Assembly: GCF_030253575.1 (NCBI RefSeq) | Contig: NC_080569.1 | Location: 6,111,001-6,175,000, forward strand | DNA from: Rhododendron vialii | Lineage: Eukaryota > Streptophyta > Magnoliopsida > Ericales > Ericaceae | Direction of reading: 5' to 3' | Length of the DNA stretch: 64,000 bases | Part shown: piece after piece, positions 39,295 to 50,776 of the stretch | Layout of the letters: the number at the start of each line of letters is the position of its first letter | Position numbering within the stretch: the first letter of the stretch is position 1 | The notes under the pieces: generated by a model | The model's database searches: none | The model's input: the letters and a program-made list of their open reading frames with translations, nothing else | Told to the model about the DNA's origin: nothing | Position numbers and translations under genes: made by a program

Positions 39295-40560
39295 CATTCC
39301 TTCTCCAGCTTGTTGAACCCTTTTTTCTCATTTCCTTACAAATGCTCTAGGTTATTATTGTTACTTTTATTGTTAATCGCTTGTATGTGTTTTCTGTTTT
39401 CCTCTACAATCGATGATTTTGATACCTTAAATTTGATCTTTACAATGTGGAATTTTATTGTAGAGTGTCGAATAGTGGACTGTTCTTGTAAGTACTTTGC
39501 ATTTGTGTTTATGAATTGTTGATTTCAGTTTCCTTCATATTTGATCTTTAATTCATTTGTCTATTATGTATTTGCTATTTTTTGTCGACAACGTGTACGG
39601 GGCTTCAATGAAGCCCAAGCCTCACTTTGCGCCTATTGGGCCACGGTGAGAGACTCACTTTGCGCCTCTCGCCATGACCCAATAAACTTTTATGCTTTAA
39701 CGAATATTACTAGGCAACTAGACCTAGAGTGACTGCTTAAATTTGCCCGCTGTTTTTGCTACCATTCAATCTGCATTCTAAATGGTTTTTCAATCTCCTT
39801 ATTGAGTTCTATTTGCAGAATTCACCAGCTTCAAAACCCGCCAAAACGCAAGTGGAGTCCTTATACTCTCAAGCACATGGGTAGGATTCGATTCCCGTAA
39901 GTACCCATCTTCTTTCCAAATCCCTTAGAATAGAATATATTAGGATTAACGAATGGCAAAAAAAAAAAACACTAAAGAGATTGACAACAGGAGCCGATTG
40001 TTGCAAATCTATGCCGTGAGGCACGGCCAGGAAAGTCCCAAAACTAAAATAGGCCCCTAGACCAGCGAGGAGCACTGCTGCGCGGCGCCCTTACCACCCA
40101 ACAACTGATTCATGGCCGAATCTGTACCACTAGGGCTTGGGCTATGAAGAAGTGGGTGGACAAGATGATCGCGTTAGCCAAGGACGGATCGCTCCGCAAG
40201 AGGCGACAAGCTCTTGGCTTCATTTATGACAAGCAAATTGTCCATGCATTGTTCTCCTATTGGACCTATTCCGAAGAAAGGTAGGGACAGGAATGGAGGA
40301 TATACCACAATTATCATAACCCCGCCTAGGCGAGGGGCACCCATGGCTTCTATTGAACTTGTGTAGCTACACAAAAATAAAAAATAAAAAATGCTCGTTT
40401 TCTGTATTCGCGTATTTTGCATTTTTATGTTGTCGTGGAATTTTGAAGCAAGCTGAAGATTGTTGAAAATCTTTTCCCCATTGGAATCTTTCATGGGTGA
40501 TAGACCATATAAGTATATTTTTTCAGCTGGATTTCGAGGTTGCAACCTTATTTCCATAAC
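39295..40560 (+). pseudogene. Broken copy of plastid RPL17 (intron tail, exon 2 and 3' flank)
   Basis: Collinear with the intact gene at 45250-46750, including intron sequence before the acceptor (ending 39818), exon 2 (39819-40366) and the 3' flank, so it is a genomic duplicate and not a processed copy. Exon 1 is absent. Exon 2 is interrupted by a SINE-like insert (39843-39976). It also has frame-breaking changes (for example an extra A in CCCAAAACTAAAATAGG, an altered stretch GCGGCGCCCTTACC, and TCCTATTGGACCTATTCC where the gene encodes EVDERF). No open reading frame survives. Confidence 0.92.
39843..39976 (+). mobile_element. SINE-like insertion in the RPL17 pseudogene exon
   Basis: About 134 bp between the pieces encoding FTSFK and the following KIDN. 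It carries a box-B-like GGATTCGATTCCCG (about 39883-39897) and ends in a 12-A run at 39959-39970. Box A is only suggested (CGCAAGTGGAGTCC). Confidence 0.6.
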
Positions 40561-40686
40561 CAAGAGGATGTTATAAAGAGTGTCTTTTTTGGTCTAAATA
40601 TATATTCCAATCAAAAATAGTAATATCCACTAGTGGCATTAGGCAACCTTGCACAGTACCAAACAAACAATATCTTATCAGAAATC

Positions 40687-41072
40687 CTATTGGTACCGAC
40701 GGTACCCATAGGGAAAATGCACCGACGGCCACCGGACGGCCGTCTCCGGTCACCGGACGGCCGATCCGAGCCGTCCAAAAATTTTAAAAAATAAAACCGA
40801 GTGGCCTTACGCGAGAATCAATGGCATCCGAGGTGTGTAGGGTACTTGATCCGAGCACCCATTTTTCGTGTATATTTGTATATATATACACGAAAAATGG
40901 GTGCTCGGATCAAGTACCCTACACACCTCGGATGCCATTGATTCTCGCGTAAGGCCACTCGGTTTTATTTTTTAAAATTTTTGGACGGCTCGGATCGGCC
41001 GTCCGGTGACCGGAGACGGCCGTCCGGTGGCCGTCGGTGCATTTTCCCTATGGGTACCGTCGGTACCCATAG
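40687..41072. mobile_element. 386-bp near-perfect palindromic foldback
   Basis: The whole element reads almost the same on both strands: arms of about 185 bp pair with a single mismatch seen (CTATTGGTACC versus CTATGGGTACC at the tips), around a ~15-base AT spacer near 40880. The arms are GC-rich next to the tips (CCACCGGACGGCCGTC). No clear target duplication and no coding capacity. Confidence 0.9.
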
Positions 41073-41132
41073 CAGTACTCTGAATTCTGATTCAAATAAT
41101 GTGGAATAAGGGGTGAAGAAAGGAAACTAGTT

Positions 41133-41640
41133 TCCGTTTTTTTTTTTAATCAGAAAAATAAATTTCATTAACTCATGAAAGAGATAATAGGGGCTTGGGT
41201 ATACCGACCTGACCATTCAAGACTCTCTTCTCCAAAATACACGGAGGAACTAATTTAGGCCCAACAGGCCGAACCCAAACCAGGGGAAGAACTCTAAAAA
41301 ACCACACGGTTGGTAAAAAACCAACCCAACCCTAAACAAAAGGAACCCAGCCCAAACAAATGGGCTAGGCCCAAAACACCCAAAAACAAACTAGCCCAAA
41401 CCAAACTCCTAAACCCTAAGCAGCCTCAACCACGCGACCACCGCCTCTGCTCCTCCGCCGTCCAAGACCCAACCACAAAGCCCCTCCATCAGCAGCCACC
41501 AAAGCAGAAAAAGCAGCGATGCACGCTCTCGCCCTCCATCCAACAGCCAAAGACACGAGACGAACACAAAAACAGAGACGGCAACAATAAGAGGAGAAAC
41601 CACCACACCTCCGATACAAACAAGATGAGGTAAAACCAGC
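41133..41640 (-). mobile_element. Possible 3' end of a LINE-type retroelement
   Basis: On the minus strand it ends with TTAATGAAATTTATTTTTCT followed by poly-A (poly-T at 41140-41148), a typical plant LINE tail. The sequence behind it is proline/lysine coding-like but has no recognised domain. Tentative. Confidence 0.35.
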
Positions 41641-41939
41641 ATATATTAGCACTCAAATATTGATGTGATTGCCACTGATTGATTCGTCTCTACTAGTTTC
41701 TGAATCCGAATAAAAATGAACCTTGATTATTTCCAGAGAGCATTCTGCCAAGAGTCTCTATATGTCCAAGTTACATAACACCACAGCCAAAATTAGCAAG
41801 TGCACCTCAAGGAAAAAAAACGGCCATTTTCTATGATAATCTTTGTCAATGATACATCAATAACAAAAAATAGATGCATACTTGGTTCTTTTGACCAGAA
41901 CAGAACGAAGGACCACTACGGCAGATACTAATTTATCGC

Positions 41940-42235
41940 GTCTTCTACATTGGTGAGCAATCTTCAGCAAATGCTTGGATAGAACGTAGACGACATCTTG
42001 AAGGCTGTGAGATCTTCAATAAGCTGCACAGATGTTGGTTGCATGTTGGCTTCTTTCCAATCAGCATTGCAACCCCATACACGAGCCTCCGACACTTGGG
42101 TGATGACTGTCTCAAATAAGTATTGTGCCAGTCAATAACATCATTCTCTTGTATGCGTCTTGAGTTCCTCTGCTTCCTTCTCAGATAGATCAAACATGTA
42201 CCTGGAAAAGTCATGACTGTCTCAAATAAGGTAAC
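41940..42235 (-). pseudogene. Unidentified coding-like remnant
   Basis: On the minus strand an acceptor-like TTTCCAG is followed by coding-like text (YMFDLSEKEAEELKTHTRE, then a stop). A shifted frame then continues with ETVITQVSEARVWGCN and DWKEANMQPTSVQLIEDLTAF. CTTATTTGAGACAGTCAT occurs twice (about 42103 and 42209), showing an internal duplication. I do not recognise the family. It looks like a decayed exon pair of an unknown gene. Confidence 0.4.
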
Positions 42236-42279
42236 ACTTTTGCTAGGGATTACAACAAACGACAAGAAACGATTTTCCA

Positions 42280-43082
42280 TTAGAAGAGTCATGTACATCC
42301 ATAAGACTTTAAACGGGTTGTACTAGCTACCGAAACTTTCTCCTTTTCAAACAACACGAGGTCCAATTCTCGACAAACCAAGCATAGATATCTTACATAG
42401 TTATTCTTCTTAAATATCATAAACACACTTTCAAGGCAGCTCAGCAGTTCAAGCACAGACTCTTCTGCAGATCCATACATAGAAGTGCTCCAAAATATCA
42501 GAAAGTGAAACCTGCATATTGCAACGTCCATTTAAGCTTTCCTAGTCCAGAAAACAATAGGCAATAAAGACTCATTGATCTTTTAAAGGTTATATGGTGG
42601 ACTAAATCACTCAATCCTTGATCGAAGTTTCTAAATCCAGTTTAACAATGAAACGAACTCTCCGTGTTCCTCATCGCCAGACATTTCACTAGTCCCCGGC
42701 TGAACCAACATAGGTTGATCATCAGGTTTGGAAGAGCTCAGAAACTGCAATCCTTCAGGACTGACACTGGAAACAGAAAATACATTTATTTCAGCACTCT
42801 CATTGCGGGTTCGATCAGAAAGATGCCTTGTTATAGCTGCAAAGCTTAAGAATCACTAACTATTTAACTGATACCAGACGACATGCTGATGCTCAAGAGC
42901 TACATTGATGACAAGAGGTGACAAAAGTTCTGTAAGTTCATTGCCCATACAGTGAAGTAATATTGGGGAAAAAAATTACCTTACAATCTTAAACGTGTCT
43001 CTAATTGTCTCGGTCAAATAACCTGCACACATTGCAGATTCTGCTGAGAAGCAGTCAAATAGCAAGTGTAAATGGAAAACAT
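42280..43082 (-). pseudogene. Partial RecQ copy: exon 20, part of 19, part of 14, exon 13
   Basis: Collinear with the intact gene at 24940-25340 (exon 20, intron, start of exon 19), then jumps directly to the copy of 28097-28540 (inner exon 14, intron, exon 13). This leaves out about 2.75 kb, including exons 15-18. Exon 20 has a 4-bp duplication (CATACATAG) and loss around its stop codon. Exons 1-12 are missing. Same orientation as the parent gene. Confidence 0.92.
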
Positions 43083-43675
43083 TGTCAACTGTCAAGTACT
43101 ATTAAGAGGGACGAAATTAGAATTTTATGCAAATTATAAGGGACAATTTCTAAACATTGTCCCCTGTCAAGTACTATTAAATTCATAAATTGTGCAATCA
43201 TCAATTGACATTTTTCGAGGTTATCCCGCCTGGCATTAATAAAAAAAAAACCAGTGGTGCTACACCCACTGCTCTTTTTCATCGTCTGTATTGGCAATTC
43301 ATGGTCCGGATAAACTCTTCCTTGAAATTTTTTTAAAAATCTGAACCATCGAAAACACTTTTGGATGGTGAAATTGGGAGCTGTGGAGAGAGCAGTAAAA
43401 GTTGAGCGGGGAGTGTAGACTTTTGAAAAAAACAAAAACAAAGAGGTTAACCCGGCTGGCTCTATCGGGTTCAGGACGTCAAAATGTCAAAATTACGGGT
43501 AAACGGTGACGGAAAGAAAATAAAGATTGTCGAGAGAAAATATTAGAACTGAACTAAAATATGGGGGCTAATTTATAATTATCCAGGAACCATATCCATT
43601 CCCGTCGAGACTCAGCAACGTAACACCAAGTTGAAACCAGAGAGAGAGAGAAGCAGAAGCTTTCAATCGCCAAAA

Positions 43676-46275
43676 ATGGCCGCCTTCACGAGCACTTGGT
43701 CCAGCACTACTACATGGAGCATGTCTTCTCTCCGATCATCCCTCCCTTCTTCGTCTTCATACACCGTACAACCGCCGCGTCATCTTCCTTCACACCGCCT
43801 CAGGATTTCCCTTCCTGAACCCAACCCGATTCCCTCTTTCCTCGGTCTCGCTCCTCTAAACCCGCTTCTCTCTCTTACATCCGTAGGTAAGATTCACCTT
43901 ATCCCACTTTCATACGGAGTATTTGTTCTACGCCGCTGTGTACTTGTGTGTGCGTGTGTATGCGTTGTTTAGGTTTCTGAATTGGGTTTGATTCACATAC
44001 GTACAGTGCACATTCGGTTCGTTTGAGGTTCATTGCGTAACTTTTGTAGCCATCCATGCGCCTTTTTTACTTTGTGCTGAATATTGGTAATTGATTGTGG
44101 TATTTATTTTTCGAAATTGATTTTATCCATCGTGCTACTTATGCCTTTCCCGGTGGTACATTTGGGTTTCTTTTTCAGCATTAGTATTAGACTATTAGCA
44201 ATGGATGTTCTGATTTAATTCCATTTTCACCCTTTTGTGCTTAGCTTTTGGCTGTTAATAGCTGATCAAGCAGTGGGTATAATGTGTTCATTAGGTTTCT
44301 TAATTGTTTTGAGTTTGACATGCATAAAATGCACCTTCCCGTTTGTTCAAGGTAATTGCAATTGGGGTTGTATGTGCCTTTTCTATTTTGCTGCTGAACA
44401 TTGTTAAGTCATTGCGATTGTGTACAATTTTCCAACTTGAATTTAGCAATCGTGCTACTTATGCCTGTCCTGGTGATACATTTGGGTTTATTTGTTAGCA
44501 ATGAATGTTATACGAATTTCATTTTCACTCATTTTTGCTCACTGTTTTATTGTTAAGTAGTTGTTGTTGGACTCCTTGCAAAACATGGAACTGGGAATTT
44601 TTGTCCTTGGTTAAGTGGAACTCTGGGCCCTTGACCTCATGGATTTGAGAAGCTGGATGTAATTGGGCTAGGCTTTTTGAGGCGTTGAGTACAGGTTCAT
44701 ATTGTGTAAGATTGCATTTCGTGGACTTGAATTGTTTTAACCATTACATTGTGTCTTGGGTTTTCCTTATGGGTTGATGTTCTAAGTAAGCCCATTTTTG
44801 GAGGGTTTCCTTGTCATTGGGGAAAAAGAAGAAGTAAACATCTTGTTGTATCACGACGTGTTAAGGCTATGCCAACATCTATTTTTGTATTTTTGTTCGG
44901 GACAATTGTCATCTACTTTGTGTGCTAGGTATTGCAACCATAATGACGAACTTGGGATAGCTTTCAGTTGACAGTGGGTACAAGGATTGCTCCAAGGAAT
45001 ATAGATAAAAACAGATTAAAGAATAGCAGAGTGTGGAACACATGCAACTTACATTGTTATTTTACACTGCAATATTTGGGGAGTTTATGGTGTACTAACT
45101 TTAACTTTGAAATGAGTTGCAACATAGCTGTCAAAAGTGCAAACGTAGCCCTGAGGTGCCGCAACAACTACTTAACCTTCTGTTGTTTTTTGGTTCTTTT
45201 TTCCTGCTTCGGTAATTATTTATATGCTCTTCCTCCGCTCTTCTTTTGCATTCCTTTTCCGAGCTTGCTGAACCCTTTTTCTCGTTTCCTACGAATGCTC
45301 TAGGTAATTATTGGTACTTTTATTGTTAATAGCTCATCTGAGTTTTCTGTTTTCGTCTACAATCGATCATTGATACCTTTATTTGATCTTTACATCATGG
45401 AATTTGACTGTAGAGTGTAGAATAGTAGACGCTTCTTATAATGCTTTGGATTTGTGTTTATAAACTGTTGGTTTCAATTTCCTTATATATGATCTTTAAT
45501 TCATTTGTCTATGAAGTATTTGCTATTCTTTGTTGACAACATGCATTGGGCTTCAATGAAGCCCTAGCCTTGCTTTGCGCCTCTCACTAAGGCCCAATAG
45601 ACTTTTATGGGCATATCATCACCTTTAACAATTAGTGTTCGGGAAGGACTTGAGTTACTTAAAAAAACAAAAGAGTGTCTTCTGGATAATTTGAGATCTG
45701 TCACATAACTTGCATGACTTGAATTTGGTTGTCTTATAATGCTGACAGCAACTAGACCTAGAGTAGAGTGACTGCTTAAATTTACCCCTGTTTTTGCTAC
45801 CGTTCACTCTGCATTCTAAATGATTTTTCAATCTCCTTATTGTATTATATTTGCAGAATTCACCAGCTTCAAACCCGGCAAAAAGATTGACAATGGGGGC
45901 CGATTGTTGCAAATCTATGCCATGAGGCACGGGAGGAAAGTTCCCAAACTAAATAGGCCACCAGACCAGCGACGAGCACTGTTGCGTGGCCTCACCACCC
46001 AGCTACTGACTCATGGTCGGATCTGTACCACTAGGGCTAGGGCTCGAGCTATGAGGAAGTGGGTGGACAAGATGATCACGTTAGCCAAGGACGGATCGCT
46101 CCACAAGAGGCGACAAGCTCTTAGCTTCATTTATGACAAGCAAACTGTCCATGCATTGTTCGCCGAGGTTGATGAAAGGTTTGGGGACAGGAACGGAGGC
46201 TATACGAGAATTATCAGAACCCTACCGAGGCGAGGGGACAATGCACCCATGGCTTTTATTGAGCTTGTTTGCTAA
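43676..46275 (+). CDS. RPL17: Plastid 50S ribosomal protein bL17c
   Basis: Component of the chloroplast large ribosomal subunit. Exon 1 43676-43886 and exon 2 45857-46275 (TAA) join in phase to give 209 aa. Residues 1-70 are Ser/Thr/Pro-rich with few acidic residues, a chloroplast transit peptide. The mature bL17 domain begins near 85 with [20 protein letters not shown] and continues through [36 protein letters not shown] and [20 protein letters not shown], full length for the family. The start is the first ATG after a GA-rich leader and has a plant-like context (AAAATGGC). The intron is 2.0 kb. A broken duplicate lies 4 kb upstream. Confidence 0.95.
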
Positions 46276-46448
46276 AAAAACTTGCTCATTCTTTTTATTC
46301 GCGTATCGTGCATGTTTCTGATGTAGTGGAATTTTAAGCAAACTCAAGATTGTTGAAATTTTTTGCTCCTTTGGAATCTCTCAATGGGTGACCATTTTTT
46401 TCCAGATGGGTTTCAGAAATATTTCCTCCTTTTCAATAAAGATTGGAT

Positions 46449-46631
46449 GAGAAACCAAGCTTATCAAGTTCGTTGTCTTATTTCTCTCTCCAGTGATGAC
46501 CTGAGTTCGAGTCCCACAGGGAGCAGGTTTGGGGTTCAAGGCTATGGATAGCCTCTAAATCCTTTGTTGACTAACCTACTAACATCCCGCCAACTCCCGT
46601 TGAAGTATAACGTATGACAAAAAAAAAAAAA
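46449..46631 (+). mobile_element. tRNA-derived SINE with target duplication
   Basis: Flanked by AAAGATTGGAT (46438-46448 and 46629-46639). Contains box-B-like GACCTGAGTTCGAGTCCC near 46500 and ends in poly-A at 46619-46630. Absent from the corresponding place in the pseudogene copy, which has a deletion there. Confidence 0.85.
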
Positions 46632-46940
46632 GATTGGATATTCCAATTAGCTGCAATTTTAATTCTCTTGCCAGATTATGGCACTCTCTTTATTCCTCAA
46701 ATGAGCTTCAATGTTGCAAGTTGCAACCTTATATCCATAACCAAGTGGTTACTATCTCAATTGCCTTGTGGGTATGTATTTGGATGTGGTGTTAGAATTA
46801 TTGATACAACAATAACGCAATGGTAGTAACGGAGAACAGGCGGTTTAATTAGAAAGTTTTTGGATTCCTCTAGCACAGAGTGCGATTGATTCTTCAAATT
46901 AATCGGTCAACTGAACCCAATATCGAGTTACTATCATAGA

Positions 46941-47784
46941 TAGGGATGGCAATGGGGAGGGTCAGGGGTGGATACCACTATCCCTGTCCCCGATTCCCGA
47001 ACCCAAATCCCTCCCCATCCCCACCGGGGATTTATTTTTACCCTGCATCCCCGCCCCAAACGGGGAACGGGGATCCCTGTGGAGAATCGGGGATCCAAAG
47101 ATTCCAAAACTTTTATTAAAAAAAAAAGTCACCTGCCATTAGAATTTAGAAAATACAAACCATGGAACTAAATTCAAAAAAAAAAAAAAAAAACAATCTA
47201 GGCTACCATTACAAACCAAATGCCAAGGAAAACAGCCACAGTTGCTGCCATAGTGCCAGTACAAACCAAATCGAAATGAAAACAGTCACATCTGCTGCCG
47301 TAGTGCCATTACAAACCAAATTTAAATTAAAACAATCACATAGCTGATGTCATAGTGCATTACAAACCCAATTGAAATAAAAACAGTTTCAAACAAACAA
47401 GACCAGTAGAGCATTGGGAACTCTAAAAAACGGAGCACAAACAATCGATTCCCAGCATATGCAGTTACCTAACTTAAAACTTGAAGTACCTATACAGTAG
47501 AAACAAGTAGAAACTTGAAGTGCCTATACGCAAACATCGGGAACCCTAACTTATATATATATAATTATATATAGTAGGCTAGTGGGGCGGGGATCGGGGC
47601 GGGGCGGGGCGGGGCGGGGATCGGGCGGGTACTAACTCATATCCACCCCCTATCCATTCCACACTTTTTTTTAAAATTTATCCCCATACCCTACCCAATC
47701 CCCAAATAATCCCCAAATTCCCTACCCATTTGGGGCGGGGGAATGGATCGGGTTGGGTCGGATTGACCGAAATTGCCATCCCTA
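46941..47784. mobile_element. Non-autonomous hAT element (844 bp)
   Basis: 13-bp terminal inverted repeats TAGGGATGGCAAT / ATTGCCATCCCTA and an exact 8-bp target duplication ATCATAGA (46933-46940 and 47785-47792), diagnostic of hAT. The interior has subterminal G/C-rich runs (CGGGGATC-type) and a ~50-bp tandem repeat (CATTACAAACCAAAT...TAGTGC, about 3.5 copies, 47205-47400). No transposase. Confidence 0.93.
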
Positions 47785-48416
47785 ATCATAGAAGAAAAAA
47801 CGGTAGAACAATTTGATTATTCCTTCTTCCTTTTTTCTTTTCTGGTGAACTGGAAAGGAAAAGAAGAAACAAAACCAGATATGGAACTGTAGTGGGCCGG
47901 CCCATTCGAACAGCTGGAGTCAAACCAGTCCAATACATAGACTATGAGTTAGGCCCTCCATGCCATGCAGAGTCTAAAATTCTCAGGAAAATACAAATAT
48001 TCCTTTTTCTTTTTTTGACTGGTAATACAAATATTCTTCTCCTCGACTTTTCTGGAGGCACTTGGTTGTTCTTGCGTTATTGAATGGTCAGAACTGGTTG
48101 TAGTGATTATCAGATAAAGACCTTCATAATTTTCTGGCTTGTTTTGTTTGTAGGTCCAGAATTGTGGGAAGATCTTTCAGCATTTCTTGTTCAATCAGCT
48201 TTTGGATGCATATGATTTTTCCAATAAACACGGCTCGGAAATTCGCGACACTTCGGTTTGGTCGTGAAGGAGAACGAAAAGTGGAAGGGAGGGAAATGGA
48301 AAATGAAAAATGAAAACAGACACAGAAAAAACCCCTAATAACTCGTGAATAGTAACTTTTATGGAAAATTATGGGTTTGAAAGTGATATGGTGAATCTAT
48401 AGTTAATACTAATTAA
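47785..48416. repeat. Duplicated host segment, copy 1
   Basis: Nearly identical to 50634-50665 joined to 61487-62127, from the hAT target site through AACGGTAGAACAATT, GTGGGCCGGCCCATTC and TCTATAGTTAATACTAATT. Small differences: copy 2 has an extra TTATTGAATGGTCAG, and copy 1 lacks 14-15 bases near 48176. I see no gene in it. Confidence 0.9.
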
Positions 48417-48417
48417 G

Positions 48418-50055
48418 AAGTGCTACAATACACACCCCTTATTTGTGTGTGTCTCATATGCACCCTCTTTAATTACCATTAGATGCTTAAAAAATAATCT
48501 GAACCCTTTAAAATGTATGTTACGATAGGTTACTAACAAAAAACCTGTTACCAGTACTACAGGTAGACCCTGTGAATTAACCAAAATGGAAAGAAAATCC
48601 CACCCCTCACTTTCTTCCCAACCAGCGTATATCTTTCTTTTCCTTCGACGAAACAAGCCCAATTTTATTTTTGATAATTAATTTATGTTAAAAATAATAA
48701 TTTTATTTTTTAATAACTTTGAAGCTAAAATTATTTCAAGTGGAAATAATTTACTTCATTAAAATAGTTCTCGATAATTACTAAAGGAAAAATATACTAT
48801 CATTATCATAATGTAATAAAAAGTCAAGGTATTTTTTACAGAATTATTAAAGTGTTTCATATTTGTAGTCTTTTTTTTTTGAATTTTTTTGAAATATTAT
48901 GATGTTTAATATTTTTTACAATATCTTTAATTGCATAGTGAATTTTCACATAAATAGTCCAACTAAATAGAATAGCGAAGTCGATCATCTATATTAATAA
49001 GTAAGAAACACTAACAAAAAAGTTAATGGGTGATCAAGAGAGATAGTGACGAGATAAATTTACCAATACATTTTAGGTTACATGTAAAAGACAACAATCT
49101 TTAGGACGTGCTATTTATTTTTTGGTCAATAGACGTACTTTTAGTATTTTGTGAATTAGTGCAAGCATCCGAATTATAAATAACTAATACTCGTATTTGA
49201 TAATGTAATCGATTACAAGTGTTATCAATACCAATCAATTACGTAATTGAAACCGCATAGAAATATAATCGATCATGTAATCAATTATTTGTGTTATTCA
49301 AAACAATTGATTTTTAAATCTATTGCAATGTTGTTTTTAACTTATTTCGCACTTGATTAGAGGACTTACTGAGGCCCATCAATTAGCAAATCGATTGAGT
49401 AATTGACTTCACATTGTTACCCAATCATACTCAATTCAATTGCAAAATTAATTATATTGTCTAATCGATTACATAATTGAACATAATAGAATTGATTACA
49501 TATTCGATTATGATGTCTAATCGAATATGTAATCAATTTCAAAATCAATTACTATATATTTATTATAATATCTAATCAATTGAAAATTTAATTATAAAGT
49601 CTAATCGATTATGGAATTGAACATTCACATAATAGATTACATATTTGATTACCTACCATTCAAAAAAAATTGATTAAGTAATCGATTGCATAATTGATTA
49701 TAGAAAAGTTATGAAATAGACTAAAATGTTACGATTCCGTAGTGAAAATGTTACGAACTGAAAATGTTACGATTTTTTTTATAAAGTTATGAAACACACC
49801 AAAATGTTATGAATCTGTTGCTAAAAAGTTACGATTCATTCCTAAAAGTTACGATATGCACTAAAAGGTTATAATTTGTAAGAAAAATGTTATCAATCAA
49901 AAGTTATGAATTTTTGGTATAAAAGTTAAGATAGACCTAAAATGTTATGAATGACTGGTTCAGCAGGTAATTTTTTATGAGGTGGCACAATAAGGACCAC
50001 TCAATAGGTGCATATGATATGCACTTTAAAGGGGTGTGTATTGTAGATTTCTCCA
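48418..50055. mobile_element. Non-autonomous DNA element, 1.6 kb, repeat-rich
   Basis: Absent from copy 2 of the duplicated segment, where TACTAATT runs straight into TAGCCATTTAGG. Terminal inverted repeats: GTGCTACAATACACACCCCT at 48420 and the complement of AAGGGGTGTGTATTGTAG at 50029-50046, followed by further mirrored GCATATGA blocks. The interior is dense in AATCGATTAC-type palindromic words (about 49195-49690) and then a run of ATGTTACGAT-like units (49720-49955). No open reading frame of note. Confidence 0.75.
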
Positions 50056-50411
50056 TTTTAGCCATTTAGGTGTCAAGAGTTGGGAGTTTAATTATACTGT
50101 GGAGTACAATTAGTTAGTTCTCTATGTTGATATTATAGGTATGTTTGTTAGTTCTTTATGTTATGTTACTCTAATGGGTGGATGATTTATATGGTTGACC
50201 AATTTTTATTTTTTTCTTCTATTCTTAAACAGAAATACTAAAGTTTTAGCAAAAGGGATTAGAAAATTATTTGTTCTTTATTTGCTGATTTAAGTTAAAC
50301 AGGTCAATGTATATGCTTAGGTTATTGTTTTTTGCATAGTTGGATTCGTTGAATAGGAGTTGATATATTGCATGTGAGTTCATAATTTATTTGCATGTGT
50401 TGATCGTTTGA

Positions 50412-50441
50412 GCCGTGCCTTCAGGCACGGGCATTCGCTAG
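50412..50441 (+). mobile_element. Helitron-like 3' terminus
   Basis: Perfect 8-bp stem CCGTGCCT / AGGCACGG with a TC loop, then 7 bases, then CTAG followed by T, which is the Helitron 3' end pattern. The matching 5' end was not found, and the sequence to its left is not the expected other half of the hAT copy, so the assignment is tentative. Confidence 0.45.
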
Positions 50442-50633
50442 TAATTATATATAGTAGGCTAGTGGGGCGGGGATCGGGCGGGTACTAACTCATATCCACC
50501 CCCTACCCATTCCCTACTTTTTTTTAAAATTTATCCCCATACCCTACCCAATCCCCAAATAATCCCCAAATCCCCTACCCATTTGGGGCAGAAAACGGAT
50601 CGGGTTGGGTCGGATTGGCCGAAATTGCCATCC
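50442..50633. mobile_element. Truncated second copy of the hAT right end
   Basis: Matches 47556-47784 from TAATTATATATAGTAGGC to ATTGCCATCCCTA, with a shorter GGGGC run, followed by the same ATCATAGA target site. The left part of the element is missing. Confidence 0.88.
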
Positions 50634-50665
50634 CTAATCATAGAAGAAAAAACGGTAGAACAATT

Positions 50666-50776
50666 AAAAAATTGGCCTAAGGTCCATTATACCACGTTTC
50701 AAACCCACTAAGTCCATTGATCAAGTTTCTAACCCACTAAGTCCACTAATAGGTATTTGATAAGGCATAAGGTCCG
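50666..50776. repeat. MULE left terminal inverted repeat with phased motif
   Basis: The motif CTAAG(G)TCCA or close variants begins at about 50677, 50708, 50737 and 50767, a step of 29-30 bp. Candidate transposase binding sites. Confidence 0.75.

Noticed and set aside
41310..41652. Proline/lysine-rich frame near the poly-T
   Set aside because: Low complexity, flanked by a LINE-like tail; kept only as a possible retroelement remnant.
47892..48083. 63-codon frame found identically at 47892 and 61575
   Set aside because: Identical because the host segment is duplicated; no homology or splice context suggests a real gene.
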